This document shows, one piece after another, positions 35,711 to 42,885 of a stretch of DNA of 43,803 bases. Below the pieces are notes generated by a model. The model had not been told where the DNA came from, did not search any database, and saw only the letters and a program-made list of their open reading frames with translations. A program made the position numbers and the translations under genes. This DNA comes from Balneolaceae bacterium (GTDB lineage: Bacteria; Bacteroidota; Rhodothermia; Balneolales; Balneolaceae). Where the stretch lies: positions 1 through 43,803 of the forward strand of contig JAFIFB010000046.1 of assembly GCA_020832285.1 (NCBI GenBank), given 5' to 3'. How positions within the stretch are numbered: position 1 is the stretch's first letter; the number at the start of each line of letters is the position of its first letter.

Positions 35711-36448
35711 TCATTGGTTCAAGCTGTTTTTTTTGCGAAGGGATTCACCTTTGAGTTCTATGCGATGAGAAGAGTAAACCACCCGGTCCAAAATAGCATC
35801 CGCAATGGTTCCCTCCCCGATTAGTTTATGCCACCCGCTGACCGGTATTTGTGAGCAAAAGATGGTTGATGCATCCCCGTGACGGGTTTCGATCAGATCC
35901 AGGAGAAGTTGCCGGTCGGCCGGGTCCATCGGGTGCAGTCCGAAGTCATCGAGGATCAGCAGATCTGTTTTGTAAAGGGTTTGCAGTAATTTCGGCCAGC
36001 TGCCATCAAGTTTCGCCAGTTTGGCTTCATCAAAAAATCGGGCGGTTACAAAGTAACGGGTTTTAAGCAGCATCAGACACGCCTGACGACCGATCGCCTG
36101 GCCAAGCCAGCTTTTTCCGGTTCCGGTTGGGCCGGTAATAATGAGGTTTTCAGCTTTTTTTATAAACCTCAGACTAAGCAGCCGTCCCATTAAAGTCTTG
36201 TCAAGACCCCGATCGGGATGGTAGTCAATGTCGGTAGGGGCCGCCTGCTGACGGAAGCCGGCCCGTTTGGTCAGATTTGTAATTTTGCGTTGCTGGCGCT
36301 CTTCCCATTCAGCATCAATGAGTGTGCTCATCACCTCATCAACACTATACTGGCCATACATGTTGTTGGCTAAGGATTGCTGGTAGAGCTCAGCCATGGT
36401 TTTCAAGCGCATAGCACGCATTTTTTCCTGAGTGTTATGTGGATTCAT
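35711..36448 (-). CDS. istB: IS21 helper ATPase IstB
   Basis: A DnaC-like AAA+ ATPase of 245 residues that assists the transposase in target selection. Walker A is TGPTGTGKS (near residue 105) and Walker B is LLILDDFGLHP. The usual N-terminal helical domain is present and the C terminus ends ELKGESLRKK, as in other IstB proteins. It starts 25 bp after the istA stop. Confidence 0.95.
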   Translation of the reverse strand: MNPHNTQEKMRAMRLKTMAELYQQSLANNMYGQYSVDEVMSTLIDAEWEERQQRKITNLTKRAGFRQQAAPTDIDYHPDRGLDKTLMGRLLSLRFIKKAENLIITGPTGTGKSWLGQAIGRQACLMLLKTRYFVTARFFDEAKLAKLDGSWPKLLQTLYKTDLLILDDFGLHPMDPADRQLLLDLIETRHGDASTIFCSQIPVSGWHKLIGEGTIADAILDRVVYSSHRIELKGESLRKKNSLNQ

Positions 36449-36472
36449 AGGAATAGATGGTTTGAGTTAGAG

Positions 36473-38062
36473 TTATTGGTAATAGTTTTTCCCGCGAATA
36501 TTGTCGTGATCCGGGATGTGATTGTCCAGGGGCAGTTCGGTCTGCCCGCTCTGGTCAAGATTATTTTTAAGAATATTTGCAATGGTCCGGTACCCCGCCC
36601 GGTGGCCCCCGACAGCCCGGCGACAGGCTGCCTCCACCCGCACGGCAGGATATTGCTTGGCGAAAGCCAGAATTCCCTGGGCCTGCTTGTAGCCGATCTC
36701 CGGGTAGTCATACTGGCCGATCAGTCGTCGGATATAGCGTTCGGTATACGGGCCGATGCGGGCGGCCCGGCGGGCAAACTTGTCGGGATTCCAGTCATTA
36801 TAGGCCTGATGAGCCGACGGCATATGGGTTCCAATCGTAGTGTATGTTCCCGCCGAGTGGCTGCGCTTGTGATGGGCGATGCGCTCCCCGTTATAAAACA
36901 CCTCCACCACATCGCCGGTGTATTGCACCTCTACATGGCGGCCCACGTAGCGGTGAGGCACACTGTAATAGTTTTTGTCGACCCCCAGGTAAATGTGACT
37001 GATCTTCTGAACTTTAGCCCGTTTGTAGTAGCGCAGCTGGTAAGGGACAGGCGGCAATGGGTCCAGGGTCGGCTGTTCGATTTCGAGAAATTGCTGGCGT
37101 CGCGTGGTGGGGCGGTTGTGGAAGCGGTATTCGTTGTAGGGTCCCAACAGCTCCCGTATGGCTTCGTTCAGCTCGTCCAGGCTGTAGAAGGTTTGCCCGG
37201 AGAGCGGGTAAAAAATACGCTGATAGACCAGCTGGACGGCCCCTTCGACAAGGGCTTTGTCCTTCGGATGGTACGGGCGCGCGGGATCGATCACGCACCC
37301 GTAATGCAGGGCCAGATCTTTGAGCGTTTTGTTGATCATCGGGGCATACTTGTGCCCTTTGGCCACCACAGCCTTCATGTTGTCGCCAACAATGGCCTTG
37401 GTCACCCCGCCCAGCCAGCTCTTGCAGTCGGTGATGGCCCGAACCAGATCCCTCCGCTTTTGGGAGGCCGTGGCCTGCACATACGTGTACTGACTGGCCG
37501 GCAAAATCGCCACAAATACCTGTGCCGGATGAATCGTGCCCGTATCGCGGTCCACCCAGGACAGGGTCTTGCCCGCAAAATCTATAAACAGCTTCTGCCC
37601 GGCCTGGTGGCGCAAGATACCGCTGGCCTTGGTTTTCCCCTTCCACTGATTAAAATAGTGCACAAACTGTGTGTAACGATATCCGTCCGGATGATCCTCC
37701 AGGTAACTTCTCCATAAGGTTTGCAGCGTGCAGCCGGTTTTACGAAGTTCTTTCTCGAAGGTGGGAAAATAGTCTGCCAGCTGCTCATAGCGCTGGCAGT
37801 CCTTGGGGTCCGTCTGAGGAAACAGTCCGGCCAGTTCACCTTCAGATAGTCCCTCCAATTGCTCGTAGCTAAGCTGATGGCTGGTGAAGGCCTGTACGTA
37901 GGTGTTGACCGTATTGCGGGAGACGCCCAGAGCCTGCGCCACCTTGCGGTTGCTGAGTCCTTTGCGTTTTAATTGAATGAGTTGTCGTAAGTCCATAATG
38001 TCGATTCGTTGCCCTGCCATAGGTTTTTTTGGCGGCAAGGTACGCATTATGGAAAGTGGCAC
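36473..38062 (-). CDS. istA: IS21 transposase IstA
   Basis: A DDE transposase of up to 529 residues. The N-terminal helix-turn-helix reads GLSNRKVAQALGVSRNTVNTY; the RNase H-like core has LFIDFAGK (first Asp), AIVGDNMKAV (second Asp) and KALVEGAVQLV (Glu). The stretch before MAGQRIDIMD is probably not translated, so the true start may be about 14 or more codons inside the quoted end. Full length, no frameshift. Confidence 0.95.
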   Translation of the reverse strand: MPLSIMRTLPPKKPMAGQRIDIMDLRQLIQLKRKGLSNRKVAQALGVSRNTVNTYVQAFTSHQLSYEQLEGLSEGELAGLFPQTDPKDCQRYEQLADYFPTFEKELRKTGCTLQTLWRSYLEDHPDGYRYTQFVHYFNQWKGKTKASGILRHQAGQKLFIDFAGKTLSWVDRDTGTIHPAQVFVAILPASQYTYVQATASQKRRDLVRAITDCKSWLGGVTKAIVGDNMKAVVAKGHKYAPMINKTLKDLALHYGCVIDPARPYHPKDKALVEGAVQLVYQRIFYPLSGQTFYSLDELNEAIRELLGPYNEYRFHNRPTTRRQQFLEIEQPTLDPLPPVPYQLRYYKRAKVQKISHIYLGVDKNYYSVPHRYVGRHVEVQYTGDVVEVFYNGERIAHHKRSHSAGTYTTIGTHMPSAHQAYNDWNPDKFARRAARIGPYTERYIRRLIGQYDYPEIGYKQAQGILAFAKQYPAVRVEAACRRAVGGHRAGYRTIANILKNNLDQSGQTELPLDNHIPDHDNIRGKNYYQ

Positions 38063-38174
38063 AATGGCGGCCGAAATGGATCGAGGATCAACTACCTAAA
38101 ATGGCACAATGATCTCCGAAACAGGTGGCACAACATGCCCGAAATGGGTGGCACAATGAGCTCCGAAATAGCCA

Positions 38175-38180
38175 GTTGAT
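38175..38180. repeat. IS21 target-site duplication, right copy
   Basis: GTTGAT, identical to 35626-35631. Confidence 0.85.
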
Positions 38181-38319
38181 TAACTTTTGAGCTGGTAGCC
38201 CCGCAGCAGAATTGCCAAACCGTTATGCTCTTTTTGGGAAAACTTTGATAAATAGACTAAAATTTGGATAATTGAGGGAACTAAACTAACTTTCAAATAG
38301 TTAAGCTACAACTAAACAA

Positions 38320-38730
38320 TTGATTGAACTTTATTATTCAGGGCGGCTTTACAAAATATATGTATGCACCGATACAGGTAGTAAAAGGGAAAACTACCTT
38401 GATATGCTTAACGACAATTGGAACCGAGCAGCAAAAGTTGATGAAAAAGTTATAAAGCTTACAAAGATTAGATGGACAACACTAAAAAATACCTCCTCAT
38501 ACAGCACAGTATCTGGCCAAAAAAATGAACAACAACAGCTTTACTACATACGAGATTTGGGAACTACTAATATCCGAGTTCCCTTCTATTTCCATGAAAA
38601 TAATGTCATAGTTTTATTTCCGTTCAAAAAGAAAAACAAAAAAGATCAAAAGAAATTATTCAAACAGGCTGAAAGTTTGCAAACAGAAATTAATAAATGG
38701 ATAGATAAAAATGGTTTCCCTAATTCTTGA
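38320..38730 (+). CDS. HigB-like toxin of a toxin-antitoxin-chaperone set, 136 aa
   Basis: A RelE/HigB-superfamily mRNA interferase candidate. The C-terminal core is typical: YYIRDLGTTNIRVPFYFHENNVIVLF, then a Lys-rich segment (FKKKNKKDQ) and the closing helix KQAESLQTEINKW. The TTG at 38320 is the only start that keeps the N-terminal strand; an internal ATG comes later. It overlaps the next gene by 20 bases. Toxin-first order and the following antitoxin and SecB-like genes match the TAC architecture known from HigB1-HigA1-Rv1957 of Mycobacterium tuberculosis. Family assignment is from motifs, so moderate. Confidence 0.72.
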   Translation: MIELYYSGRLYKIYVCTDTGSKRENYLDMLNDNWNRAAKVDEKVIKLTKIRWTTLKNTSSYSTVSGQKNEQQQLYYIRDLGTTNIRVPFYFHENNVIVLFPFKKKNKKDQKKLFKQAESLQTEINKWIDKNGFPNS

Positions 38731-39196
38731 TAGACTTCGTAAGTCTAATAAAAAAATTCATAGCAAGATTTTAGAATGGTTTTCTGATTATGAATACAGA
38801 GCTGATGTATTTGTTGATGAAGTTTTATCTCAGTTTTCTCAACATTTAGAAGAAAATGACATTTCTGACACTGAATTTTCAAAACTATCAGGTGTTAACA
38901 AATCAGCAGTATCACAGTTTTTTAATTCGAATTCCAACATTAAAGTTAAAACTCTCTTTAAATATGCTGATGCTTTAGATTTAACACTTCAAGCCCCAAA
39001 GCTTATCAAATTCAACCTTGAACAAGTTGAAAAGCTTTACAAATTGGAGAGTTCTTCTCCGAATATTGTAATCTCAATCAATGAAATTCATCAAATTAAA
39101 GCTAAAGCTAATGATAAGTCTGATTCAAAATCATATATGCACTTTAACATAGATGAAAAAAAGAAGTCTAAATTTGATTATAGCCCAACCGGATGA
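38711..39196 (+). CDS. HigA-like antitoxin with C-terminal extension, 161 aa
   Basis: A helix-turn-helix of the Xre/HigA type lies at about residues 52-90 (TEFSKLSGVNKSAVSQFF). At 161 residues it is longer than ordinary HigA (about 100). The extra C-terminal 65 residues are charged and low in hydrophobic content, which is where chaperone-addicted antitoxins carry the segment that a SecB-like chaperone binds. It probably binds the toxin and represses the operon. It overlaps both neighbours (20 and 4 bases), a tightly coupled operon. Confidence 0.78.
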   Translation: MVSLILDRLRKSNKKIHSKILEWFSDYEYRADVFVDEVLSQFSQHLEENDISDTEFSKLSGVNKSAVSQFFNSNSNIKVKTLFKYADALDLTLQAPKLIKFNLEQVEKLYKLESSSPNIVISINEIHQIKAKANDKSDSKSYMHFNIDEKKKSKFDYSPTG

Positions 39197-39699
39197 CAAG
39201 TAAAAAAAATCAGATTAAGTATTTATTTAAAGATATTTTGACAATTCAATTTTCTGTCAAAGAGCACCCCTATGACGTAGATGATTTATTTAAAAATCTT
39301 AAAATAACTTATGGTTCTTCATTTAGTGCTAATATTGAAGATGAAGCACTGCTTTTTGATTTGGAAATAGTTGCCACATCAGAGTTAGATGATGTAATTG
39401 AATGTTTTTCAATGGAGCTTAGAAACGTTTTCTTAATTGAAGATTTAGCATCTTTCCTTAAACCTCAAGGAAACCTTAGCATACCTAAAGAACATTTAAC
39501 GTTATTTGCAAGTCTCGGATATTCAACTGCTAGAGGTATTTTACATGAAAAGCTAGCTTTTAGCAGATATAGACCTAAATTTATATTACCAGTAATTGAC
39601 CCAAATAAAATAACTGATAATATTGACTTTGAAGATATTCAAATATTTGATAACAAAGAGAAAGAAAAGCATAACAATGCAAATCAAGCGGACGGATAA
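39193..39699 (+). CDS. SecB-like chaperone of the TAC set, 168 aa
   Basis: Starts at an ATGA overlap with the antitoxin. Predicted strand-rich first half (LKITYGSSFSANIED, DVIECFSMELRNVFLIEDL) followed by a helix and LPVIDPN close, the organisation of the SecB fold; the ASLGYSTARGILHEK segment corresponds to SecB's C-terminal helix region. Its likely job is to bind the antitoxin's C-terminal tail and protect it from degradation. The last ten or so codons lie inside attC8 (R'' begins 39669), so the tail NNANQADG is encoded by the recombination site. Identification is by pattern and position, so moderate. Confidence 0.65.
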   Translation: MTSKKNQIKYLFKDILTIQFSVKEHPYDVDDLFKNLKITYGSSFSANIEDEALLFDLEIVATSELDDVIECFSMELRNVFLIEDLASFLKPQGNLSIPKEHLTLFASLGYSTARGILHEKLAFSRYRPKFILPVIDPNKITDNIDFEDIQIFDNKEKEKHNNANQADG

Positions 39700-39758
39700 T
39701 CTTTCAGAACGCTAATCAAGTTTATTTTCCCCGCCGCTTATTTGCCAAGCCGTTAGCT
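39669..39758 (+). other. attC8 (90 bp)
   Basis: R'' GCATAAC 39669-39675, R' GTTAGCT 39752-39758, with outer thirds as in attC1 (AATGCAAATCAAGCGGACG and CCGCTTATTTGCCAAGCC). R'' complements the cassette 8 start over eight bases. Confidence 0.92.
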
Positions 39759-39775
39759 ACAATAATTTTATCAAT

Positions 39776-40675
39776 ATGACATGTTCACTATGTAATAAAC
39801 CAGATGTAGAACTTCAGAATAGTCATATCATACCAAAATTTATTTTTAGGTTTATTAAGAAAACCGGTGGTAGTGACTTTTTAAGATTTGCAGAAAACCC
39901 AAACAAAAGAGTGCAAGATGGATTTAAAAGATATCTTCTCTGTTTGGATTGTGAACAATTACTCAATACATGGGAGACAGATTTTTCAAAACAATTATTC
40001 TATCCATACTACGACAATAAGGAAATTATTCTCAATTATAATGATTGGCTAATCAAATTTTGTGTATCAATAAGCTGGAGAAATCTGATTTTGAGTAAAT
40101 TGGATAATAATTTAGAACATTTGACTCCAAAACAATTGGTAACAGCAAATTTGGCTCTTAAAGTTTGGGGCGATTATCTGCTTGGTAAAAAACCAAATCC
40201 GGGAAGTTTTGAACAACATTTATTACTTCTTGATTCAGTAGAAGAGCATACATTTAAACCTGAAGATGTACCACCAACGTTAAACAGATACCTAAATAGG
40301 GCTGTGGACCTTGATATTATGGCAAGCCCTAATCAAGTGTTTATCTACACAAAATTACCCCTCTTCTTGATTATTGGCATAATAGATATGAAATCATCTA
40401 AAAAATGGGTAAACACTAAAGTTAAACTAAGTGGTAAAATTAGTAGTAAAGTGGATAGAAAGATTTCAGGATTAATTGGTGACAGAATAAATGCAGGTGG
40501 AAAAAAGATGGCTAAAATTCTTCAGTCATATTCACCTAATCAGCAGAAGCTAATTGATAACACCATAGAGAATAACATCGAAAGAGTAGCTAACTCAGAA
40601 TCTTTTAAATCAATGCAGGATGACTATAAATTGTTCGGAAAACATGTTTTCTTTTCTAAAAAGGAAGATCTTTAA
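39776..40675 (+). CDS. HNH/treble-clef zinc-binding protein, 299 aa
   Basis: N-terminal zinc-binding pattern: CSLC (residues 3-6), SHIIPKFIFR (a histidine motif as in HNH nucleases), then LLCLDCEQLLNTWE (second Cys pair). This treble-clef arrangement is seen in HNH-type nucleases and in zinc-ribbon proteins of unknown function. The remaining 230 residues are mostly helical with no known domain. Only gene of cassette 9. An endonuclease or toxin role is possible but not shown. Confidence 0.7.
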   Translation: MTCSLCNKPDVELQNSHIIPKFIFRFIKKTGGSDFLRFAENPNKRVQDGFKRYLLCLDCEQLLNTWETDFSKQLFYPYYDNKEIILNYNDWLIKFCVSISWRNLILSKLDNNLEHLTPKQLVTANLALKVWGDYLLGKKPNPGSFEQHLLLLDSVEEHTFKPEDVPPTLNRYLNRAVDLDIMASPNQVFIYTKLPLFLIIGIIDMKSSKKWVNTKVKLSGKISSKVDRKISGLIGDRINAGGKKMAKILQSYSPNQQKLIDNTIENNIERVANSESFKSMQDDYKLFGKHVFFSKKEDL

Positions 40676-40678
40676 GCC

Positions 40679-40769
40679 TACTAACAAGGGCATCATGCAG
40701 ACGAGTTAGCGTTTTGTAGCTCGACTTTTTCATAGGTCGCCTCGCTGCATATGCCCTGAGCCGTTAAGT
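40679..40769 (+). other. attC9 (91 bp)
   Basis: R'' TACTAAC 40679-40685, R' GTTAAGT 40763-40769, inner arms AAGGGCAT and ATGCCCT. Complementarity of R'' to the cassette 9 start is only partial (GTTAG shared), one of two exceptions in the array. Confidence 0.85.
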
Positions 40770-40859
40770 TCCCTTTCCTGCTTTTCAGAATTCTTAACTC
40801 AATGAATTGCTTTCAACCACGTTTTTATTCAACTTAGGTAATAATTACTAATAAACGCC

Positions 40860-41078
40860 ATGACTATGGAAAAGGCATTACTTGAAGAGCTTTCACAGCT
40901 CAATAAAAGCGAAAAGTTGATTTTGGTTGAAGCTTTGTGGGATTCTATTGCATCAGATCCAAATGAAGTGGAAGTTCCTGAACATCACAAAGCAATTATT
41001 GAAGAACGACTTAAAACGCTTGAGCAGGATCAACAATCAGGATCAAGCTGGGAAAAAGTCCGACAAAAATATTTATAA
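40860..41078 (+). CDS. Addiction-module antitoxin, 72 aa
   Basis: A small acidic antitoxin of the RelB/ParD-like addiction-module protein family: LLEELSQLNKSEKLILVEALWDSIA N-terminal helices, then an EVPEHHKAIIEERL region that wraps the toxin. The partner toxin starts 7 bp downstream. A second ATG two codons later could be the real start. Confidence 0.85.
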   Translation: MTMEKALLEELSQLNKSEKLILVEALWDSIASDPNEVEVPEHHKAIIEERLKTLEQDQQSGSSWEKVRQKYL

Positions 41079-41084
41079 ACCACT

Positions 41085-41384
41085 GTGCCTGTACCATTAA
41101 TACTTACCGAAAAGGCACAGGAAGATTTGGATGATGCCTTCCAGTGGTATGAAGATCAAGAGCCTGGATTAGGCAAAGAGTTCATTCGATGTATAGATGC
41201 TAAAATTGCAGAACTAAATCGTCATCCACTTCATCATCAGGTTGTTCAAAGCGACCGAGTTCGACGTGCACTTATCAACAGATTTCCTTTTTCTATTTAT
41301 TTCGTAAATGAAGAAGAGTTGGTCACTATTTTTGCGATTCTTCATCAAAGAAGAAGCCCTCAGTTCTGGAAGTTGAGAATATAG
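41085..41384 (+). CDS. RelE/ParE-family toxin, 99 aa
   Basis: RelE/ParE fold: LTEKAQEDLDDAFQWYEDQEPGLGKEFI, then RRALINRFPFSIYFVNEEELVTIFAILHQRR and a final strand FWKLRI. GTG start at 41085. Forms a type II pair with the preceding antitoxin in cassette 10; the target (ribosome-bound mRNA or gyrase) cannot be decided. Confidence 0.88.
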   Translation: MPVPLILTEKAQEDLDDAFQWYEDQEPGLGKEFIRCIDAKIAELNRHPLHHQVVQSDRVRRALINRFPFSIYFVNEEELVTIFAILHQRRSPQFWKLRI

Positions 41385-41392
41385 ATCCGGAA

Positions 41393-41526
41393 ACTTAACA
41401 AGCGTTTCAACCAGATTTTGCCGTTCATTGCTGGTAGTGAATATTTTCAGAGTTGCGGAAAAACTTTCTTTTTATCACTTTAATAGCTTGAAATCGCAAA
41501 ACCGGTTAAACGCTAAGCCGTTATAC
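41393..41526 (+). other. attC10 (134 bp, long type)
   Basis: R'' ACTTAAC 41393-41399, R' GTTATAC 41520-41526. Relative of attC5 with the same long AT-rich loop. R'' complements the cassette 10 start over at least eight bases. Confidence 0.88.
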
Positions 41527-41601
41527 CCACTATCAAAAAATCTAATTTCTTCCGGTTTTCATCGTTATTAATTACATTCAGGTAAACTAAACACTTATCC
41601 T

Positions 41602-41835
41602 ATGATCACCGACTTAAAAGAGATTGAAAATTCAGCACTGAATCTAAATAAAAAGGATAAAGCACGTCTGGCTGATAAATTATTGCAAAGCATTCATGGC
41701 AAAATTGATCCTGAAATTGAGCAGGCCTGGATTGAGGAAGTTCAAAAGAGAAAAAAAACACTTAAATCGGGCGAAGCTTCCCTCCATTCAGCTTCGGATG
41801 TCATAAATGAAGCAAGAAAACGTCTTCAAAAGTGA
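41602..41835 (+). CDS. Addiction-module antitoxin, 77 aa
   Basis: Another short antitoxin of the addiction-module type, with helical N-terminal LNKKDKARLADKLLQSIHG, then a WIEEVQKRKKTL toxin-binding helix and a basic C terminus. Its stop overlaps the toxin start (GTGA). Distinct in sequence from the cassette 10 antitoxin, so the two pairs are probably not cross-neutralising. Confidence 0.85.
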   Translation: MITDLKEIENSALNLNKKDKARLADKLLQSIHGKIDPEIEQAWIEEVQKRKKTLKSGEASLHSASDVINEARKRLQK

Positions 41836-42122
41836 TTATTAAATTTCATTCAGAAGCCAGAAAAGAATTTTTTGAAGCGTCTGAATATTACGAGGAACAA
41901 GTTATTGGCCTTGGGGATGATTTTATTGCTGAAGTAGAAAAAGTGCTGGATGTAATTGAGCAGCAACCAGATTCGGGAACTAAAATCACGAAAAATGAAC
42001 GTAGATTTTTAGTGTCACGCTTTCCCTATGGAATTATCTACTCAGTCGAAGAAGATCATATTACAATATTTGCTGTTATGGACTTAAGGCGAAACCCAGG
42101 GTACTGGAAATCTCGAACTTAG
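41832..42122 (+). CDS. ParE/RelE-family toxin, 96 aa
   Basis: ParE-like: FHSEARKEFFEASEYYEEQVIGLGDDFIAEVEKVLDVIEQQP, then RRFLVSRFPYGIIYSVEEDHITIFAVMDLRRNPGYW. GTG start at 41832 overlaps the antitoxin stop by four bases. Second gene of cassette 11; the stop codon lies nine bases before the shortened attC11. Confidence 0.9.
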   Translation: MIIKFHSEARKEFFEASEYYEEQVIGLGDDFIAEVEKVLDVIEQQPDSGTKITKNERRFLVSRFPYGIIYSVEEDHITIFAVMDLRRNPGYWKSRT

Positions 42123-42131
42123 AACCTGGGG

Positions 42132-42154
42132 GTATAACCCCCAAACCGTTATAC
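42132..42154 (+). other. attC11, reduced to 23 bp
   Basis: R'' GTATAAC 42132-42138 and R' GTTATAC 42148-42154 are perfectly complementary but separated by only nine bases (CCCCAAACC). The normal inner arms and loop are missing; the CCAAACC before R' is the usual left neighbour of R' at other sites. R'' and flank complement the cassette 11 start over nine bases, so this is a true site that later lost its centre. Confidence 0.75.
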
Positions 42155-42233
42155 AACAAAATTGTCAAATTGCTACACTGTTGCATTTCCTTATTAATTT
42201 CCACACAACAAACAGTCATTAAATAAAAGAACC

Positions 42234-42662
42234 ATGAATCTTCTAAAAAACAATATTATATCAATTGCTTCAGCAATGTTTGTATTTATGTTTTTTTTGA
42301 TTGGGAATTCATTGAGAGATACTCCTCGCACATTAAGCACAATTCCTGATGGTGTAATTGTTCTATCGATTTTCTTGGTGTTGATTTTTTTCATCTGGAA
42401 AAAGCATAAAGAAAATAGATCAGTAACATTCAGAGATCTGCTTGGTTACGGTGAAAAAATATCAAGAAAATCTGCAATTATATTTTCAGTGTTATGCGCT
42501 TTGTATGCGTTCTATTTTTTCGGTTATTTATCAACGTTGATTGCTTTCGCGTTTATGACTGCGCTATTCTCTTTTTATTTCATCGGGTTAGTAACTTCCC
42601 TCATAATTGGAAAAAAGGGCAGAGATTGGTTATTTGGCATCAGCCGAACAAAGATTCCTTAA
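42234..42662 (+). CDS. Cassette 12 integral membrane protein, 142 aa
   Basis: Four hydrophobic segments (about 8-24, 43-55, 80-98, 100-122), family not recognised. The last 17 codons (GKKGRDWLFGISRTKIP) and stop are shared with the end of cassette 4, and the stop codon is inside the R'' box of attC12. Because attC12's R'' does not match the start of this cassette, the 3' end of the gene and the site may have been exchanged with another cassette. Confidence 0.72.
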   Translation: MNLLKNNIISIASAMFVFMFFLIGNSLRDTPRTLSTIPDGVIVLSIFLVLIFFIWKKHKENRSVTFRDLLGYGEKISRKSAIIFSVLCALYAFYFFGYLSTLIAFAFMTALFSFYFIGLVTSLIIGKKGRDWLFGISRTKIP

Positions 42663-42741
42663 CAAGCGGTTCGTGCGGATTCGTTTTGGCTTCGGGTCGT
42701 TGGAAAATGGGTCGTCTCCCCGCACAACCGCCAGACCGTTA
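42609..42741 (+). repeat. 133-bp segment shared with cassette 4 (26322-26454)
   Basis: Collinear copy with no gaps and only a few substitutions, all upstream of the R'' box. Confidence 0.9.
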
Positions 42742-42744
42742 TGG
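42657..42744 (+). other. attC12 (88 bp)
   Basis: R'' CCTTAAC 42657-42663, R' GTTATGG 42738-42744. The interior is identical to attC4. R'' is not complementary to the cassette 12 start (GTTATAC), the clear exception in the array. Confidence 0.9.
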
Positions 42745-42885
42745 GCTTTAGTATCTCAACCTGATAATCCTTAAACAAAACTCGAAGATGAAGTTTTGAA
42801 CTCGACTATCTACTTTACATTCTCCTCTTCTCAAAACTATAAGCTCTGAATTTTCGTTATCTCTGAAAATGTGTACATTGCTTTT

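Larger units (their letters stand above)
35632..38174 (-). mobile_element. IS21-family insertion sequence, 2543 bp
   Basis: The element begins TGGCTATTTCGG and ends with its complement CCGAAATAGCCA (TG...CA tips as usual for IS21), flanked by GTTGAT on both sides. Inside the ends the motif GTGCCAC (and complement GTGGCAC) recurs several times, as expected for IS21 transposase binding sites. It encodes istA and istB, both intact and read leftwards. GC content is higher than the cassettes, so it came from a different background. Confidence 0.95.
35590..38228 (+). other. attC7, split by an IS21-family element
   Basis: R'' CTATAAC 35590-35596 and R' GTTATGC 38222-38228. Removing the element and one 6-bp target copy leaves 90 bp, the standard length here, and the two halves then match attC2 closely. 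R'' complements the cassette 7 start over about 9 bases. While interrupted, the site can hardly fold, so cassette 7 is probably locked in place. Confidence 0.9.

Noticed and set aside
36377-37717. 446-codon plus-strand ORF opposite istA
   Set aside because: Antisense shadow of the GC-rich transposase gene.
40590-40604. Internal TAGCTAAC resembling an R'' box matching the cassette 9 start
   Set aside because: It lies within the HNH-like gene, with no R' partner or arms; the real site is at 40679-40769.
42494-42751. 85-codon plus-strand ORF over attC12
   Set aside because: Frame overlaps the membrane-protein gene and attC; its C terminus is simply attC read in another frame, like the frame ending at 26464 over attC4.
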